Shown here: positions 46,685-56,467 of the stretch, piece after piece
Layout: every line of letters starts with the position of its first letter
How positions within the stretch are numbered: position 1 is the stretch's first letter
NCBI GenBank assembly: GCA_016713735.1
Contig: JADJOP010000043.1
Span: forward strand, 248,001 to 312,000
Length of the DNA stretch: 64,000 bases
Direction: 5' to 3'
Source: Bryobacterales bacterium
GTDB taxonomy: Bacteria > Acidobacteriota > Terriglobia > Bryobacterales > Bryobacteraceae
Notes under the pieces: generated by a model
Told to the model about the DNA's origin: nothing
The model's database searches: none
The model's input: the letters and a program-made list of their open reading frames with translations, nothing else
Program-made: the position numbers and the translations under genes

Positions 46685-48848
46685 ATGGACGACCCCCCGC
46701 TCACCCGGCTCGACCTGCTCGATGCCTGGGAGCGTGTGCGCGAAAACGAAGGCTGCGCGGGCGCCGACGGCGTCACCATTGAACGCTTCCTCAAGCGGCG
46801 CGAAGAGAACGTTGACCGCCTCCTGCAGCGCGTCCAGGACCGGACCTACCGGCCCATCCCCCTCCTGAAAATCGTCGTCGAAAAGCGGCCCGGCAGTGCC
46901 AAAATGCGCCGCCTCCTCGTGCCCGCGGTTGCCGACCGCGTTCTCCAAACCGCCGTCTCCCGCCGCCTCTCGCGTTCGTTCGAGGAGGAGTTTCTCGAAT
47001 GCTCCTTCGCATACCGTCCCGGCCGCGGCGTTGACCGCGCCATCGCCCGCGTCACCCAATGGCGCGACCGTGGCTTCCTCTATGTCGTCGACGCCGACAT
47101 CGTGTCCTTCTTCGATCAGGTGGATCACCGCCTCCTCGAGCGGCTCGTCATCGAGCGCCAGCCAACAGAGGAAATCCTCCACCTCCTTCGCCAGTGGATC
47201 CACGCCTCCTTCTGGGACGGCTCCAAGGTAGTCCGGCTGCGGCGCGGCATTGCGCAAGGCTCTCCGCTCTCGCCCCTGCTGGCCAACTTCTACCTCGGCG
47301 GGCTCGACACGGCACTCGAACAATCCGGCAATCATCTCGTCCGTTATGCCGACGACTTCCTCATCCTCTGCCGCTCTGAGGAGGACGCGCGGAATGCGCT
47401 GGCGGCCACCGCCGAGGCGCTCGAGCCGCTCGGCCTGAAGCTCCACCCGGAGAAGACTCGAATCACGGCGTTTCACATCGGCTTTCAGTTTCTCGGCGTC
47501 TACTTCGTAGGCGAGGAAACCTGGATCCCGTGGAAAGGGAAAACGCCCCCAAGGCAAGGTGCTGTTCGTGGCGCAGCCCATGCCGGCGCCCATGCTCTGG
47601 AAGTACCAGAATCCGCCGCCGCGCTCCGCCATGGAAACGGCATTCATCAAGGCGGGGCGCGTTCGCCCGCCCACATCCACGGCTCACGGCAACGAAGGAG
47701 GCCCCGAAGTGGCGCATCTCTACATCACGGAACAAGGCGCGGTCCTCCGCAAGTCCGGCGACCGCTTCCTGGTGGAGCGCGAAGACCAGATCCTCGCCGA
47801 CCTGCCCTATCACAAGCTGGAGCAGGTGGCTCTCTTTGGCAACATCCAGGTCACCACGCAAGCCATGGCCGAGTTGCTCGAGAAAGGCATCCGCCTCAGC
47901 TTCTTTTCCCGCGGCGGCCGCTACCGCGGCGCCCTTTCCCAGGACTCCGGACGCAGCGTCGACGACAGGCTCCGCCAGTTCGAAATCTACAAGGATCCGG
48001 CCGTCTCCCTCGCATTCGCCCGCCGCATCCTCTCAGCCAAGATCGCCAACGGGCTCGAGGTGCTGCGCCGCGCCGCCGCCCGCGCCGGAGGCACCGATGC
48101 GTTCCACCAGGCCGCCGACGTGCTCAGGCACGGCCTCGAATCGCTGCCGAAGGCTGAGGCCGTGAGCAGCTTCCTGGGAATCGAAGGCACCTGCGCACGC
48201 GCCTACTTCCAGGCGCTCATGAGCTACAACCGTTCGGAGTTCACATGGTCCGGCCGCAAACACCATCCGGCGCCCGATCCGCTGAACAGCCTCTTATCGC
48301 TCACCTACACCCTGCTCGTTCAGGAACTGCGCGGCCTTCTGGAGGGGCTCGGCCTGGACCCCTACTTCGGCTTTCTTCATGAACTCGAATCCCGCCGGCC
48401 CTCGCTGGCGCTCGACCTGATGGAGCCCCTGCGCCACCCCGTGGCCGACCGTTTCGTACTGGCCATCATCAACCGGGGAGAATTCCAGGCCTCGGATTTC
48501 CAGACCCGCGAAGGCGGCCAGGGCCTCCTGCTCTCCACCGATGCCCTCAAGCGTTTTCTCGCCGCCTACGAACGCTGGATGCTGGTCGCCCACCTCTCGG
48601 CCGGCAAGCACTTGCCGCCCTTCCGCCAGGTGCTCAAAAACGAGGCCGAGGATTTCCTCGGCGGCCTGCGCAAACCGGAAACCTGGAAGCCGTTCCACTA
48701 TGAGCAATACAACGATGGGGAAGAGGGGAATGCAGCACATCGTCACGTACGATCTAGCCGACGACAAACGCCGCCACCGCGCATCGGAACTCCTGCTCGG
48801 CTACGGCCGCAGGCTCGAGGAGAGCGTGTTCTTCATCGACGTCGATGA
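46685..48848 (+). CDS. cas1: Reverse transcriptase-Cas1 fusion, frameshift at a C5 run
   Basis: Residues 1 to about 285 form a group II intron-like reverse transcriptase: VVDADIVSFFDQVDHRLLER (motif A), RGIAQGSPLSPLLANFY and HLVRYADDFLILCR (catalytic YADD). At a run of five C (47546-47550) the sense moves to the frame QGKVLFVAQPMPAPMLWK. The Cas1 domain follows: AHLYITEQGAVLRKSGD, FLGIEGTCARAYF (Glu), YFGFLHELESRRPSLALDL (His, Asp). One base fewer in the run gives about 720 residues. RT-Cas1 fusions acquire spacers from RNA. The Cas1 frame overruns the cas2 start by about 120 bases, so its true end may also be shifted. No Cas6 domain is present at the N-terminus. Confidence 0.9.
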
Positions 48849-49005
48849 ACCGCTCCTCAGCGAAATGATCGGGCGCCTCGAACGAATCCTCGTGCCGGAG
48901 GAGGATTGTGTCCACATCTTTGCCCTCTGCAGCGCCTGCCAGGAAAAGATCCGCGTCCTCGGCCGCGGCCGCATCCCCAAGGATGAGGACTTCTATGTGT
49001 TCTAG
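48730..49005 (+). CDS. cas2: Cas2 adaptation endoribonuclease-fold protein
   Basis: The 91-residue product from ATG 48730 is a typical Cas2: it opens MQHIVTYDLADDKRRHRASE (beta1 and the conserved Asp), then GYGRRLEESVFFIDVDE and EDCVHIFALCSACQEKI. Cas2 dimers bridge Cas1 dimers in the spacer integrase. It overlaps the end of the Cas1 frame and is followed by the leader of array 2. A longer frame upstream is out of register with the family. Confidence 0.93.
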   Translation: MQHIVTYDLADDKRRHRASELLLGYGRRLEESVFFIDVDEPLLSEMIGRLERILVPEEDCVHIFALCSACQEKIRVLGRGRIPKDEDFYVF

Positions 49006-49240
49006 TGCGCGCAGTCCCACCGGCAACCCCCAAAGATTCCCGCCCGTGCGCCCCTCTCCACTCTTGATCCTCACCGCTTCCGGCTGTAGTGTAGAGGAGT
49101 TGACAATGCTCGAAACAGGCAGAAGTGGTTCCGTTTTGGCGAATTTTGAGCGAATGGATTATGAATTGCGCATTACAACCGGAGGGCGCGTGAAAACGGC
49201 CAAATAACCCGCCTGCTGGCAATGGTTTGCAAAGGCCTCC
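49006..49240 (+). promoter_or_regulatory. Leader region of CRISPR array 2
   Basis: The block from about 49166 to 49240 matches the array 1 leader: TTGCGCATTACAACCGGAGG, CGTGAAAACGGCC and GGTTTGCAAAGGCCTCCCTC immediately before the first repeat. The conservation at both arrays shows which segments the Cas1-Cas2 integrase or transcription is likely to need. Confidence 0.75.
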
Positions 49241-50254
49241 CTCCGGATGGTGACCCCGATGAGAAGGGGATTGTGACATCGATATCGGCGGCGAACACAG
49301 CGTCGAGAACGACTCCGGATGGTGACCCCGATGAGAAGGGGATTGTGACCGCGCGGCGCTTCCGAAGAAGCCCGAGAGCGAGAAGACTCCGGATGGTGAC
49401 CCCGATGAGAAGGGGATTGTGACCGCCTCCATCTTTACCTTCTCCAGTTCAGCTTGTGCCTCTCCGGATGGTGACCCCGATGAGAAGGGGATTGTGACAT
49501 ACATGTGTTTCGAACCGGGACGGAGCTGGAAACTAACCCCTCCGGATGGTGACCCCGATGAGAAGGGGATTGTGACCACTTCGCCACCGCCTCGGCCTGC
49601 TCGCGGGGGTCATACTCCGGATGGTGACCCCGATGAGAAGGGGATTGTGACGTTTGACGGGTTCATGTAAAGCAGCCCGGCACCAAATGCTCCGGATGGT
49701 GACCCCGATGAGAAGGGGATTGTGACTCACAGTTGCCGTCATTGCAGTCGGTGGCTTGGGCGCTCCGGATGGTGACCCCGATGAGAAGGGGATTGAGACG
49801 GCGGAATCGACTCCGTCAGGGACTCCTGTCCCGGACTGCTCCGGATGGTGACCCCGATGAGAAGGGGATTGAGACTCGATGCCCTTGCGGATGGCGGCGG
49901 CACGGTCGCGGATGCCTCCGGATGGTGACCCCGATGAGAAGGGGATTGAGACTCCCTCTGCGCCTTGGCGTCGAGCGCGGCCATGTCCGGTCCTCCGGAT
50001 GGTGACCCCGATGAGAAGGGGATTGAGACTGGGCAAACGTGCTGGCGCTGAAAGCGACCAACAAGAACCTCCGGATGATGACCCCGATGAGAAGGGGATT
50101 GAGACGAGGAAGGAGGCAATTCGCCAGGTTCTTTTTGAGACCTCCGGATGGTGACCCCGACGAGAAGGGGATTGAGACCGCGTATTCCGCGCGGCGCTGA
50201 GGTAGGCCTGCCTGAGCCTCCGGATGGTGACCCCGATGAGAAGGCGACTGACAC
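49241..50254 (+). CRISPR. CRISPR array 2: 14 repeats of 37 bp, 13 spacers, plus a decayed end
   Basis: Repeats start at 49241, 49313, 49387, 49462, 49540, 49615, 49690, 49763, 49839, 49916, 49993, 50069, 50142 and 50218. They open CTCCGGATGGTG and share the core ACCCCGATGAGAAGGGGATT with array 1. The first seven end GTGAC; repeats 8 to 13 end GAGAC, like array 1. The twelfth (GATGATGACC), thirteenth (CCCGACGAG) and fourteenth (GGCGACTGACAC) carry further changes, and a very degenerate copy begins near 50290. Spacers are 35, 37, 38, 41, 38, 38, 36, 39, 40, 40, 39, 36 and 39 bases. Decay at the right end confirms the leader is on the left. Confidence 0.98.
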
Positions 50255-50383
50255 CCGAACCCCGGTGAGGTGCGCCCGTTGATGTCCGCCTCCGGATGAA
50301 AACCTCGGCGCCAAGACGCCCCGGAGAGCGCATGAGCAGAGGAAGCGAGGCCGATCGGCTCCGAAATGCCACACTAAGGGGGG

Positions 50384-51190
50384 ATGACGTCCGCCACTGG
50401 TGCTCCGCTCGTGAGGCTCTGGGTGTTAGCGGTGAACGATGGCGAAACGGTTGAGATTGCCCGCTTGCTCCAAAGCCGGGGTGAACACCTGCTGGTTTCC
50501 CGCCAGAGCTGGGGCGCCAGTTGGGCGAATCTGGAGCCAGAGCTACAACAGCAGATCCGCCACTTTCAGGCGGCGCATCCTGGCGCGCCCATCTATGGCA
50601 TTGAACTGGCGGGCCCCAATCCCTTCGGCGCCACCGATATTGACCATCACCGATATGCGGACGCCGATCGCAGCCACACGCTCAGTTCATTGGAGCAGGT
50701 GGCGGCGATCCTCAAGGTCAAGTTGGACCGTTGGCGGACGCTGGTCGCCGTCAATGACCGTGGCTACATTCCCGCCCTGGAGGCATTCGGCGCAAGTCCG
50801 GAGGAGATAGCCGCCGTCCGCCTGGCCGACCGGCGCGCGCAGGGGCTCACCGAAAGCGACGAACAGCGGGCGCGGGACGACCTGCGGGCGGCGCGCTGGC
50901 AGGGCCGGAAGGTCTTCGTCCCCTGCGCGGACCGGATCACCTCCGCGCATTCCGACCTCCTGCACGGCCAGGCCGGCGAGATGCTGTTGGCCTCGCCCGA
51001 GGAACTTGTCTACTACGGCGGCCGCCGGCGGGCGTTGGAGCAGATGAGGTTTCCAGGGAACTACTGGTCCGGCGGCGCGCCCGGCGGAGGCTATTTCGGA
51101 TGGGAGCGCCCTTCCGCCGAACTGCGCAATTGGGTGATCGACTGGTTCTTCGCGACAACCGGCGAATCGCCCCCGCCCCCGCCTGCCTGA
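50384..51190 (+). CDS. DHH-family phosphodiesterase resembling CRISPR-associated NrN
   Basis: A 268-residue protein with the DHH signature in ATDIDHHRYAD and the flanking metal-site motifs RLWVLAVNDGETVEI and LVAVNDRGYIPALEAFGAS. GGGYFGWERP comes near the end. DHH enzymes hydrolyse phosphodiesters of small nucleotides. NrN-type members sit in type III CRISPR loci with CorA and degrade SAM-AMP, switching the response off. Position directly after array 2 and the CorA-like gene upstream support that role. Family membership is clear; the NrN subgroup call is by context and length. Confidence 0.72.
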   Translation: MTSATGAPLVRLWVLAVNDGETVEIARLLQSRGEHLLVSRQSWGASWANLEPELQQQIRHFQAAHPGAPIYGIELAGPNPFGATDIDHHRYADADRSHTLSSLEQVAAILKVKLDRWRTLVAVNDRGYIPALEAFGASPEEIAAVRLADRRAQGLTESDEQRARDDLRAARWQGRKVFVPCADRITSAHSDLLHGQAGEMLLASPEELVYYGGRRRALEQMRFPGNYWSGGAPGGGYFGWERPSAELRNWVIDWFFATTGESPPPPPA

Positions 51191-51540
51191 GACTGCCGGT
51201 GAACCTGCAACCTGCCAGTAGCCATTGGCCGCGGCGTCCTATTGACAAGCCCGTCTTCAAGGTGTTGCAAATGCGCAGATGGTGCACAGGGACGCTCGGC
51301 ACCGGTGAAAGCCAGTTGCCGTCGCTTCGGATCTTCCGCACAAGCATGCCTTTACCCAGGCTTCCGTCTTCACGCAAAAGACTGTCCGAAACGCAAATTC
51401 CGTATCCATCCAAGGCTGCAATCCCAGCCCGCGGCCATGTGAGGTCCGATCTCTGCGAATCGCTCGATACTGCTTCGCTCCCCTCGTCGCGCTCAGTAGC
51501 GATAGATTAGGTAGTTCTGACAGGATTGCCCAGAGGGAAA
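51191..51540. other. Intergenic region between the CRISPR locus and the helicase island
   Basis: About 350 bases with no recognisable gene or repeat. Overlapping open frames on both strands lack motifs. The promoter of the helicase operon should be here. Confidence 0.4.
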
Positions 51541-54500
51541 ATGAACGTCTTCGAGCTGCGGGACAAACTGATTGCCGATTATTCGTCATATATCCGGAGC
51601 TTTATTCGCATCCGAGACAGTCGCGTCGACAATCTCGTGACTTCCTGCCTGGATCAGGGGCTTCTTTGGCCAGATCCGCTGATTCAGCTGAATCCAGCGT
51701 TTCAATACGGCGGGACGATTGATGACCTCGTGAAGGCAAACCTGCTGCATCCAGAGTGCGGACAGGTATTCCGTGCTGGAAAGGACAATGGGGAGGGGAA
51801 GCCGCTTCATCTCTACCAACATCAGGCTGATGCCATTGGTAGTGCCCGTGCCGGAAGAAACTACGTCCTGACCACGGGGACCGGATCAGGCAAGAGCTTG
51901 GCCTACATTATCCCCATCGTTGATCACGTTTTGCGCAACGGCACTGGACGTGGAATCCAGGCCATCGTCGTTTACCCGATGAACGCCCTGGCGAACAGCC
52001 AGTATGGGGAACTCTGCAAGTTCCTGCAACTCGGATACCCGGACGGAAGAGGACCCGTCACCTTTGCGAAATATACCGGGCAGGAAGGAAACGAGGAGCG
52101 CAACAAGATCGTTGCGAATCCGCCCGACATATTGCTCAAACTACGTGATGCTCGAGTTGATCTTGACCAGGGTATACGAGAAGCAATTGATCAAGGCCGC
52201 GCAGGGCTTGCGCTTCCTCGTGCTGGACGAACTGCACCTACCGCGGCCGCCAAGGCGCGGACGTTGCTCTCTTGGTCCGTCGCGCACGTGAGTTCTTCGG
52301 TGCAAAACAGCTTCAGGTTATCGGAACATCAGCAACTCTGGCGGGCCCCGGTACATACGAGGAGCAGCAGGCCGAGGTCGCAGCAGTTGCCACCGTTCTG
52401 TTCGGCGCAGAAGTGGCTGCAACTGATGTAATCGGCGAAACCCTGAAGCCAGCCGCACCGGAACGGGATCCTCAGGACGTCACCTTCCCTCCGCCTTCAT
52501 CAATTCATCAGCCGCGGGGATACTATTTACGCGTCCATCGAGGATGAGGCTGTCCGCTATCTCACACTGAACCGGCAGCAATTTGTGCCGGGGGATCGCA
52601 GAAAAGTCCTCCTGCCCCTGGTCTTCTGTCGCGAATGTGGCCAAGAATATTACTGCGTCAGGAGAATTGAGGACGCCGACTCCGGCTCCGTAACCTATGT
52701 TCCTAGGGAACTCTCCGATCGGAGTGGAAGCGATGATTCAAGAGCCGGATTCCTCTACTTCAGCACAGATGCCCCCTGGCGGTCAGGCACTGAAGAGGAA
52801 CTGCTGAAACTCCCTGAGGATTGGATTGAAGACACGAACCAAGGCCCTCGCGTCAAGTCGTCGCGAAAGAAGAATCTGCCGCGAGCTGTTACAGCCGGAA
52901 CTGATGGGAGGGAGACAGTGGAAGGTCTGGTCGGGCACTTCCTGGACAGCCCGTTCCGCTTTTGCCTCCATTGCCGTGTTGCCTACGATTTCCGCACCAC
53001 CTCGGACTTCGGCAAACTGACATCTCGGCACCGAGGCCGGAGTACTGCTACGACCATCCTCAGCTTGGCGACGATCCGACACCTCAGGAAAGAGCAGTCT
53101 CTGGACCCCCGTGCCCGGAAACTGCTGAGCTTCACTGACAACAGACAGGATGCCTCTCTTCAGGCCGGACATTTCAACGACTTCGTCGAAATCGGCTTGC
53201 TGCGGTCGGCTCTCCTGAAGGCCTGCGCGACGGCAAATCCGGTAGGTTTGAGCCACGAGGTATTCACCCAGCGTGTGTATGACGCACTCAGTTTGCCCTT
53301 CGCTAGCTTTTCGAAGGAGCCGGACCTCAAGTTCCAGGCCAAGACCCAGACTGAGCGCGCATTCCGTGACGTGATCGGATACCGGCTCTATCACGACCTG
53401 CGCCGCGGCTGGCGGGTGACGTCACCGAACCTCGAGCAGTGTGGTCTTCTGGAGATCAACTACCTCTCCCTCGATGAGCTTTCCAAAGATACGGACTCCT
53501 GGCAAAAGCTGCACCCCGCACTTGCGGATGCTAAGCCTGAGACACGACTTGCCGTCGAAGACCCTTCTTGATTTCATGCGCCGGGAACTGGCTGTTCAGG
53601 TGGACTACCTCGACCAGGCGAAGCAAGAGACCATTCAACAACAAAGCAGCCAACGCTTGATCGCACCCTGGGCGCTGGACGAAAACGAGATTCTCGAACA
53701 CTCCGCCACGCTCTATCCGCGGTCGAGCCGCCAAGGCGACTCTGGCGGCGATGTGTTCATAACTGCCCGGAGCGGCTTTGGTCTCTATCTTCGGCGTACC
53801 GGTACGTTCCCGGATTATCACGACAGGATATCGACGAAAGAAGCGAACGAAATCATTCGCCAGTTGCTCGACACCCTGCGAACTGCCGGACTGGTAGAAG
53901 TCGTGGACGAAGCAAGAACACCGGAAGAAGTGCCGGGGTACAGGCTCCCCGCGTCGGCGATCCTGTGGATTGAAGGTAGTGGACAGAAACCCTTCCGCGA
54001 TCCAATCCGGGTGCCTGGAGAATCCGAAGCCGGTGGACGCACGAACCCGTTCTTTGTGAACTTCTACCGATCCATGGCCTCCGAACTCTCGGGATTCGAG
54101 GCGCGCGAGCACACAGCCCAAGTCCCATACGAGGACCGGCTTGTTAGCGAGGACCGGTTCCGAAAGGCGGATCTGCCTATCCTCTACTGCTCGCCAACGA
54201 TGGAGCTGGGAGTCGATATTGCCGAGCTGAATGTGGTCAATATGCGGAATATCCCGCCGACGCCAGCAAACTACGCCCAGCGTAGTGGGCGCGCGGGCAG
54301 GAGCGGGCAGCCCGCGTTGGTCTTCTCCTACTGCACCACCGGCAGCCCCCATGATCAGTATTTCTTCAAGCGGCCTGAGCGGATGGTATCAGGTGAAGTA
54401 ACTCCCCTCGGCTCGACTTGGCGAACGAGGATCTGGTGCGGGCGCACCTCCGGGCAATCTGGTTGGCTGGGGCCAACCTAAGCCTCGGAACCTCGCTGCG

Positions 54501-56467
54501 CGATTTGTTGGATGTTGCCGGCAACGAGGCCAAGCCTCGCGACGCTGGCCTCGGTCCGCGACACCCTGCATCGCGCTCAACCGCGACTCGCCGCCCAGGT
54601 GCGCGCCGACCGCATCATGGCGACGTTCGCCGAAGACCTGAAAGAAGCGGACTGGTACACGCCGCAATGGGCGGAAGAGGTTTTCAAGCAGATCGAATTG
54701 AATTTCGAGTCGGCCTGTGAGCGATGGCGGAATCTCTGCAAAGCTGCCCTCGCGCAGCAGAAGACGCAGAACGCCATCATTATGGACATGGCGCGATCTG
54801 CGGATGAGCGCCGGCAGGCCGAGCGGTTGCGTCGCGAGGCCGAATCCCAGTACAAACTCCTCACGGAGACCCAGAACGTCCTGCAATCTGATTTCTACAG
54901 TTACCGCTATTTCGCCAGCGAAGGCTTCCTGCCGGGCTACAACTTCCCCCGCCTTCCGCTCTCGGCGTACATCCCTGGGCGCCGCGCACAACAACGATGA
55001 ATTCCTCTCTCGCCCGCGGTTTCTCGCGATCACGGAGTTTGGCCCCCGCGCCGTGATCTATCACGAAGGATCACGATATCTCATCAACAAAGCAATTCTC
55101 CCGCTCGGTCAGGATGGCCCGGTCTTCGGGCAGCTCAAACGGTGCACAGCGTGTGGTTACCTCCACCCCATTACGAACCCTCCAGGACCGGACCTCTGCG
55201 AGAACTGCCAGACGAGCCTCGATTCCCTGCTGACGCCAATGTTGCGGCTTCAGAACGTATCCACACGGCGAAAAGACAAGATCAATTCGGATGAGGAAGA
55301 GCGGCTGCGCCTGGGATATGAAACGCAGAGCGGCTTCCGTTACGCCGTATACCGTGGCGTCAAGTCTCACCAAACCGCGATCGTCCGGAGCTCCGGAACA
55401 CCGCTGGGCCAACTGAACTATGGCCATGCAGCGACATTGTGGCGGATCAACTTGGGGTGGACCAGGCGAGCCGACAAGAACCAGTGCGGCTTTGTGCTTG
55501 ATATCGAACGCGGTTACTGGCAACGGAACGACCTGATGCCGGACGACGACGATGTCGATCAGCTCACACGCCGCGTCGAGCGGGTGATTCCTACGTGGAA
55601 GACCGCCGCAATAGCACGATCTTCGAGCCCAAAACGGCGCAGACTCCGGAGGTGATCACCTTCTCTCGCTCACGCCTTGAAGAACGCCGTTCAGGTCGTG
55701 TATCAGTTGGAGGACGACAATTGGCTTGCGAACTGCTGCCAACTGGCAACGCACCCCGCTACATCCTTCTGTATGAAGCAGCGGAAGGCGGTGCCGGAGT
55801 TCTCCGGCGGCTGTTGAAGGATCCGCAGGCATTCCCAGCCGTGGCCCGGGAGGCCCTACGGATCTGCCACTTCAACCCGGATACCGGAGAGGATGAGGGC
55901 CACGCGCCCGGTGTGTCTGAGATCTGCGAAGCTGCCTGTTACGACTGCCTCCTCAGCTACTCCAACCAACTCGTTCACCGTTTGCTTGACCGGAAAGCGA
56001 TCCGCGACATCCTGATGGATTTCCAGAGTGGTATCGTGTCTATCGCACCGGCGGCAACGCCGCGCACCGAGCATCTCGCCCAACTGAATCGGCTCTGCAG
56101 TTCCAAGCTGGAAGAATCGTGGCTATCTTTCCTGGAAGACAACGACCTCCACCTCCCCTCAAGTGCACAGGGTTTTATCGAAACCTGCAAGACAAGGCCC
56201 GACTTCTTCTACGAGGAGCACAACGCTGCCATCTACATTGACGGCCCTCCTCATCAGTACCCAGAGCGCAAACAGAGAGACCTGACCCAAACCGCCTGCA
56301 TGGAGGACCGCGGCTACGTGGTCATCCGATTTGGAATGAATGATGATTGGGGATCCATCGTGAAGAAGTACCCAACATTTTCGGGGGTGGCAAGTGAGTT
56401 TTGCGGTCGGATCTCTCGTCAGCGCCCGCGGACGCGAGTGGGTTGTCCTGCCAGAGTCCGGTCCTGA
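51541..56467 (+). pseudogene. DUF1998 superfamily II helicase with Vsr-like nuclease end, many frame breaks
   Basis: Pieces in all three frames form one helicase of about 1600 residues. Frame by frame: MNVFELRDKLIADYSSYIRS, Walker A in TTGTGSGKSLAYIIP, shift near 52138, NYVMLELILTRVYEKQLIKA and LRFLVLDELH (DExH), shift near 52232, GADVALLVRRAREFF and VIGTSATLAG. An apparent deletion near 52495 precedes HQFISRGDTIYASIEDEAVR and LLSFTDNRQDASLQAGHFND; later shifts lie near 53555, 54405, 54520, 54975, 55590 and 55665-55715. Helicase motif VI is in NYAQRSGRAGRSG. RYILLYEAAEGGAGVLRRLL is the DUF1998 region. The end, RPDFFYEEHNAAIYIDGPPH, resembles Vsr-type nucleases. The architecture is like Druantia DruE. 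It is either badly assembled or a decaying gene. Confidence 0.8.

Noticed and set aside
49241..50372. Minus-strand open frame across array 2 with repeated NPLLIGVTIR peptides
   Set aside because: It is also a translation of CRISPR repeats and not a gene.
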